Shown: in pieces, positions 17,601 through 20,681 of the stretch
Numbering within the stretch: position 1 is the first letter of the stretch
Layout of the letters: each line of letters begins with the position of its first letter
NCBI GenBank assembly: GCA_003427395.1
Contig: BFEA01000499.1
Span: forward strand, 696,162-716,842
Direction of reading: 5' to 3'
Source: Chara braunii
Lineage: Eukaryota > Streptophyta > Charophyceae > Charales > Characeae
DNA: 20,681 nt
Notes under the pieces: model-generated
What the model was told of the DNA's origin: nothing
The model's input: the letters and a program-made list of their open reading frames with translations, nothing else
Database searches by the model: none
Translations under genes and position numbers: made by a program

Positions 17601-18110
17601 TTCGGCCACTTACTACAGCCTACTCAAAACGAACAGGCACAGTCCCATCAGCCCCTAGAAACTTCCGGGGCTGTACCTGTTCCACGACCGCGGCCACATT
17701 CGCGGTCGTTATATTTTTTTCCCCCCCTTCTTTTTCTCCCCTCTTCTTCTTCACCCTGCCCCCTTGTTTCCCCCTTGGTCATTTCACGGAGTCGAACTAT
17801 AGACAAGCTCAACATGGGCTCATTCCCCTTTCCTACCACACGCCCGTACCTGGCCGCCAACAGCGCCAGGTACGGTGTCATTCTGCTTCCCATTCTCAAA
17901 ACCCAACGGGCGCAGGTAAGCTGAGGGGAGAGGAAAAGACTAACAAAGAGAAAAAAAACAAGAAAAAAGAAAAAAAAGAAACTCTTAAATTTTTTTTTCT
18001 AAATGTGCCCTTTCCCTTTCCCATGTGCTCTGCTGCAACCCGCTCCCTAGAGTGAACGGGCACAACCTCCGACCAACAGCAACATGGGGGGGATAAAGAC
18101 GTGGCCACGT
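17601..18110. other. Unassigned DNA with hairpins
   Basis: Holds a perfect 11-bp inverted repeat CCGTACCTGGC/GCCAGGTACGG (17844-17875, 10-nt loop), a 7-bp stem GACCGCG/CGCGGTC near 17685-17706, and an A-rich patch (about 17935-17985). No gene is recognised. Confidence 0.3.
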
Positions 18111-18114
18111 ATCT

Positions 18115-18192
18115 TTCCATGTTCTAGCGGAAGATTCATTTGATTTTGCTCGTCCCTTCAATGGGCAACAACGTGGGGCCGACCAATTGGTT

Positions 18193-18259
<67 letters not shown>

Positions 18260-18305
18260 ATGATTCCATGTTTTAGCAGCAGGTTCCTCCGATTTGGCTC
18301 ATCCC
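18115..18305 (+). repeat. 42-bp direct repeat flanking a (CT)n microsatellite
   Basis: The segment 18115-18156 (TTCCATGTTCTAGCGGAAGA...) recurs at 18264-18305 (TTCCATGTTTTAGCAGCAGG...) with about 10 differences in 42. Between them lie a GACCAA/TTGGTC hairpin (18180-18195) and about 29 CT units (18196-18253). The second copy ends 15 bases before the hammerhead ribozyme. Confidence 0.6.
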
Positions 18306-18530
18306 GCACACAGTCATACAGACTGTCGGGGCCTAGCCTCCTGATGAGTCGGTGAAAGTCCGACGAAACAGTCTAGCGCAGTCATACCCGTTCGTCCAAA
18401 TCGAACGGGTGCACAGTACACCAAGAAGAAAGAAAAGAAGAACAACTAGAAAAATCTAAAAAGAATGTAGCAAAAAAAATCCAATGAAAATCTAAAAAAA
18501 CAAAAAAAAACGAACCACTACCTGAGCAAC
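18264..18530 (+). mobile_element. Candidate retrozyme or hammerhead-bearing retroposon remnant
   Basis: The ribozyme is followed by a perfect 9-bp hairpin ACCCGTTCG/CGAACGGGT (18386-18410) and then a purine/A-rich tract (about 18422-18520) without coding potential. In plants, type III hammerheads occur in the LTRs of retrozymes, short non-autonomous elements yielding circular RNAs. I found only one hammerhead, no initiator-tRNA primer site and no clear LTR ends or target duplication. A solo LTR, a truncated retrozyme or an A-tailed retroposon all remain possible, and the boundaries are approximate. Confidence 0.45.
18320..18374 (+). ncRNA. Type III hammerhead self-cleaving ribozyme
   Basis: All parts of the fold are present in order. 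The helix III strand AGACTG (18320-18325) pairs with CAGTCT (18369-18374), plus the U16.1-A15.1 pair. The cleavage triplet GTC ends at C18327. Helix I is GGGGC (18328-18332) with GCCTC (18336-18340), including one G-U pair, closed by CTA. The core CTGATGA is at 18341-18347. Helix II is GTCGG (18348-18352) with CCGAC (18360-18364) and loop TGAAAGT. The core GAAA is at 18365-18368. Every invariant catalytic residue of the hammerhead family is intact, so the RNA is expected to cut after C18327. The open helix III makes it type III, as in plant retrozymes. Loop I is very short, so tertiary loop contacts may be weak. Confidence 0.9.
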
Positions 18531-18708
18531 GTCGCGCGTTTTTTAGGGCGCTTTCAACTGCACTGGGGCTGAAACCCCCCAGTCACTTCCTCATGCGCCA
18601 TGTGGCGCTCCACCTTAGTTTAGTTTTTACTTATTATTATTTTATTATTTATTTTTTCCATTTTTCAATGTTTGCGTGTCATCCTTGCGCAGGGGCTCAT
18701 GCAATCTC

Positions 18709-18767
18709 GGCGCGGCTGATTTCAGCCGCGCGATCTCGAAGATCGCACGGCCGAAATCGGCCGCGCC
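18709..18767. repeat. 59-bp compound palindrome made of three hairpins
   Basis: Three consecutive stems touch each other: GCGCGGCTGA/TCAGCCGCGC (18710-18731, loop 2), CGATCT/AGATCG (18731-18745, loop 3) and CGGCCGA/TCGGCCG (18748-18763, loop 2). The whole segment is also nearly identical to its own reverse complement, so it can form either one long stem or a three-leaf structure. Position 18731 is shared by the first two stems. Confidence 0.8.
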
Positions 18768-18793
18768 CATCCTCACGTCGTGGCTGCTCCAAA

Positions 18794-18883
18794 AGGAGCT
18801 AGCCCGGTAGTGCGGCTGGTCAGGTTCGATCCCCATATCAGTGGGGTGACAGTCAAGTACCGGTACCTACTGGGCTAGCTCCT
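18794..18883. repeat. Inverted repeat containing tRNA-promoter-like boxes
   Basis: A 17-bp stem pairs 18794-18810 (AGGAGCTAGCCCGGTAG) with 18867-18883, with one G-U pair in RNA. Within and next to the left arm are an A-box-like TAGCCCGGTAGT (18800-18811) and a consensus-matching B box GGTTCGATCCC (18823-18833). They are only 11 nt apart, too close for a normal tRNA gene. A second perfect hairpin, AGTAGGAGT/ACTCCTACT, follows at 18895-18915. This may be a tRNA-derived SINE head with the anticodon arm deleted. Confidence 0.4.
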
Positions 18884-18919
18884 ACCACGGTTGTAGTAGG
18901 AGTAGCACTCCTACTTAGA

Positions 18920-19573
18920 GGAGTGTGAAGCCAAAACCCCCCCACCATTAATAGGTTAGCAAACTTCCGTTGCTTGCCTCGGAGGCCGGCTGGCTGGCTG
19001 ACAGACCCCAGCGATCTCCGTACTCAGCCGGCTGCTGTGCCGCCCCTTTCAGTCCTTGGCACGGATAGCCCCACATCAAGCTTTTAGAATAGCCTAGCTT
19101 CAATCTTCCAGGACCGTGTACCCCGGTGGCCCCGTTGGTTGGCCGCGTGACCTCGTCATCGGCCTATCAACCCCCTGGCTCGATATCAACCCCCGCGGCC
19201 CAAGAAATAAAACCCTTCTTCCTATTCCCCCTGCGCCGCAGCCCTATACCCGATGCATTCCTCTTTTTAGCCTACTTAGGCCCTGAATGCGCGACTGCTA
19301 AGCTGCGCGATATTATTTTAGGTAGAATAGGTCCAACTTTAGCGTTCCCATCTCCACACGTCCCTGCGGCTTCGACAAAAGCGAAGCATTGCCATTCACA
19401 TTCGTTGCTCCCGGACGCCACACGCGTTTGGACTAAGGTTTGAAAACTTTTAGTCTCTCAGTCATAGGTCAGGTCTGAATAACTTTTGGCAAACGTCAGT
19501 CTCATAAAGTCCCTCCATTCAATGAAAAAGTCGGACAGCGACCGACATTTAAAATCCTCGGCAACGGCGCCAC
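18920..19573. other. Unidentified DNA, possibly organelle-derived
   Basis: No gene is named with confidence. One plus-strand frame (19126-19443) has ordinary composition, including QEIKPFFLFPLRRSPIPDAF and LRDIILGRIGPTLAFPS. Together with the surrounding GC-rich texture it suggests plant mitochondrial DNA, but I cannot match it to a specific gene. No tRNA is visible. Confidence 0.25.
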
Positions 19574-19984
19574 CTGTCGAGCGCATCGGCTCCCGCCTTT
19601 TTTGAAAAGGCGAGAGCCCTCCCGGCCATGTCACGCAGAAGTATAACAAAAATAAAAGGAGAGACAGCTTGGGATCGATGCAAAATAACCCCACGAACCG
19701 CCAAGGCGGTCGCGGTCGCGTCGCTCCTTCGCCGCTCTAGCTGGGTGCGCCAGTTGTACATCCCGCGGGACCTATCCTGTCGTAGGGGACCGCGGGATGT
19801 ACAACTGGCGCACCCAGCTAGAGCGGCGAAGGAGCGACGCGACCGCGACCGCCTTGGCGGTTCGTGGGGTTATTTTGCATCGATCCCAAGTTGTCTCTCC
19901 TTTTATTTTTGTTATACTTCTGCGTGACATGGCCGGGAGGGCTCTCGCCTTTACAAAAAAGGCGGGAGCCGATGCGCTCGACAG
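19574..19984. repeat. 411-bp near-perfect palindrome (195-bp arms, 21-bp spacer)
   Basis: Arms 19574-19768 and 19790-19984 are reverse complements with only two mismatches that I can count (in the AAAAGG/TAAAGG region and in GACAGCTT/GACAACTT) and no gaps. The spacer is 19769-19789. The right arm plus spacer, read on the minus strand, equals the single repeat at 14367-14580, so the palindrome is a head-to-head pair of that repeat. A transcript would fold into a long hairpin. Open frames on both strands mirror each other and are not independent genes. No target-site duplication was seen at the ends. Confidence 0.9.
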
Positions 19985-20095
19985 CGGGACCAACTGAAAA
20001 CGAGGCCAGGAAAACAAAAAGAAAAAAAGTGGCGGGCCCAAACTGTTGCGGGACCAAACCACAATTTCGCAGTGCTGTTCATTATGGCTCTGGAA

Positions 20096-20127
20096 GATGG
20101 AGGGCCTCGCTACACAATTGTCCAAAC
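20096..20127 (+). repeat. Fragment related to the 13686 foldback arm
   Basis: GAGGGCCTCGCTACACAATT and the following TGTCCAAACG resemble the left arm of the 13686-13748 foldback with its middle deleted. A hairpin follows at 20160-20210 (16-nt arms, about three mismatches). Confidence 0.4.
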
Positions 20128-20456
20128 GAAAGGAGTCTGAATGCATGTTCCTGCAGGTAGTGGCCGGACGCATCCCATTACTATGAATAGCAACGGATGC
20201 ATCTGACCACTTTTAGGGGAAGATGCACTCGTACTTTTGTCGTTTTGACAGTAGTGTGGCGAGACCCTTAGAGGATGACAACGTTTTATTAATAGTTTTA
20301 CAACCTTTGTAGTACTTTTTTAATCCCATAGAAGATTTAGAAGATGACGACGTTTTAAAAAATATTATTATTATTCTATGATTAGTTCAACCACCTTTTC
20401 TGTGCTTCAAGGCTATTTTGAGGAGTTTTTCTTCCTTTGAGGCTGTGAGTGGTCTT
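20128..20456. other. AT-rich unassigned DNA with a short duplicated motif
   Basis: TTAGAGGATGACAACGTTTTA (about 20270) recurs in diverged form, TTAGAAGATGACGACGTTTTA, about 70 bases later. No gene is recognised. Confidence 0.35.
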
Positions 20457-20485
20457 GGGACACTGGACCCGGTTTCCAGCAGGTT
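20457..20485 (+). repeat. Short fragment of poly(A) retroposon family 2
   Basis: GGGACACTGGACCCGGTTTC then CAGCAGGTTC matches the core of the repeats at 4097 and 13541, without the poly(A) end. Confidence 0.5.
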
Positions 20486-20681
20486 CTTTTCCTTGGCAAT
20501 ACCGGGTAGAATTGTGACGTCCTTGACCTCGACCACTTTTGTTTTGAAATATAAAGCGATAACTTATCAAAATAAATAAATAAATAAATATATATCGTCA
20601 CAAATAGAACTGCCCGGTAAACCGTAGGCAGAGAGACAGAAGAGGACAACAAACGAGGGGCTGTGACAAACTGTTTCGTCG
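20486..20681. other. Unassigned DNA with an (AAAT)n run
   Basis: An AAAT-type microsatellite of about 5 units lies at about 20570-20590. Nothing else is recognised before the window end. Confidence 0.4.

Noticed and set aside
19549-20173. Several open frames across the palindrome
   Set aside because: They are mirror images created by the inverted arms and are shared with 14350-14578. They show recent duplication and no selection on a protein.

Overview
This looks like nuclear DNA from a land plant or close streptophyte relative. It is a repeat-dense intergenic region holding one possible 5' end of a host gene. The evidence is a decayed Ty3/gypsy chromovirus with long TG...CA LTRs, many poly(A)-ended retroposon fragments, long CT/GA/GT microsatellites, two MITE-like foldbacks, a plastid-type ribosomal protein S14 fragment and eukaryotic splice signals. 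There are no prokaryotic operons, no CRISPR array and no intact rRNA or tRNA gene. One N inside a GA tract (5729) suggests a draft assembly. I cannot name the species.

Layout. 1-1260: pyrimidine-rich dispersed repeats, then CT-rich promoter-like DNA. 1081-1522: CCAAT boxes, a TATA box and a likely 5' UTR exon. 1523-4946: a possible 5' UTR intron carrying a zinc-knuckle relic, two foldbacks, a GT microsatellite and two poly(A) retroposons; it ends in a (CT)n tract next to a 3' splice site. 4947-5058: a possible first coding exon (start 4965) with a donor at 5059. 5060-5940: microsatellites and an S14-like fragment. 6000-7340: an AATC/GATT-derived cryptic repeat. 7570-13345: a minisatellite of accaaa..tgtcccgg type, interrupted at 7656-12241 by the chromovirus. 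13345-14365: a poly(A) retroposon, a foldback with a tandem copy, and degenerate GGGGTATTTTGCAAA repeats. 14367-14580: one copy of a 214-bp repeat that reappears as the arms of a 411-bp near-perfect palindrome at 19574-19984. 14580-17130 and 18960-19570: unidentified, with stretches of organelle-like texture. 17130-17600: LTR-like DNA with a minus-strand TATA box.

The most exciting element is at 18320-18374: a complete type III hammerhead ribozyme with every core residue present. It sits in a strongly structured segment (18115-18920) with a 9-bp hairpin just downstream, a purine/A-rich tract, a 59-bp compound palindrome and a tRNA-promoter-like motif inside another long stem. In plants such ribozymes mark retrozymes, which are non-autonomous LTR elements producing small circular RNAs and thought to borrow Ty3/gypsy machinery. 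Only one hammerhead was found, so this could be a solo LTR, a truncated copy or a new hammerhead-bearing retroposon.

Nothing here works together as a pathway. The chromovirus is inactivated several times over: gag, protease and primer-binding site are gone, reverse transcriptase is truncated with an altered catalytic box, an RNase H acidic residue is lost, frameshifts are present, and a 204-bp inverted duplicate interrupts the integrase.
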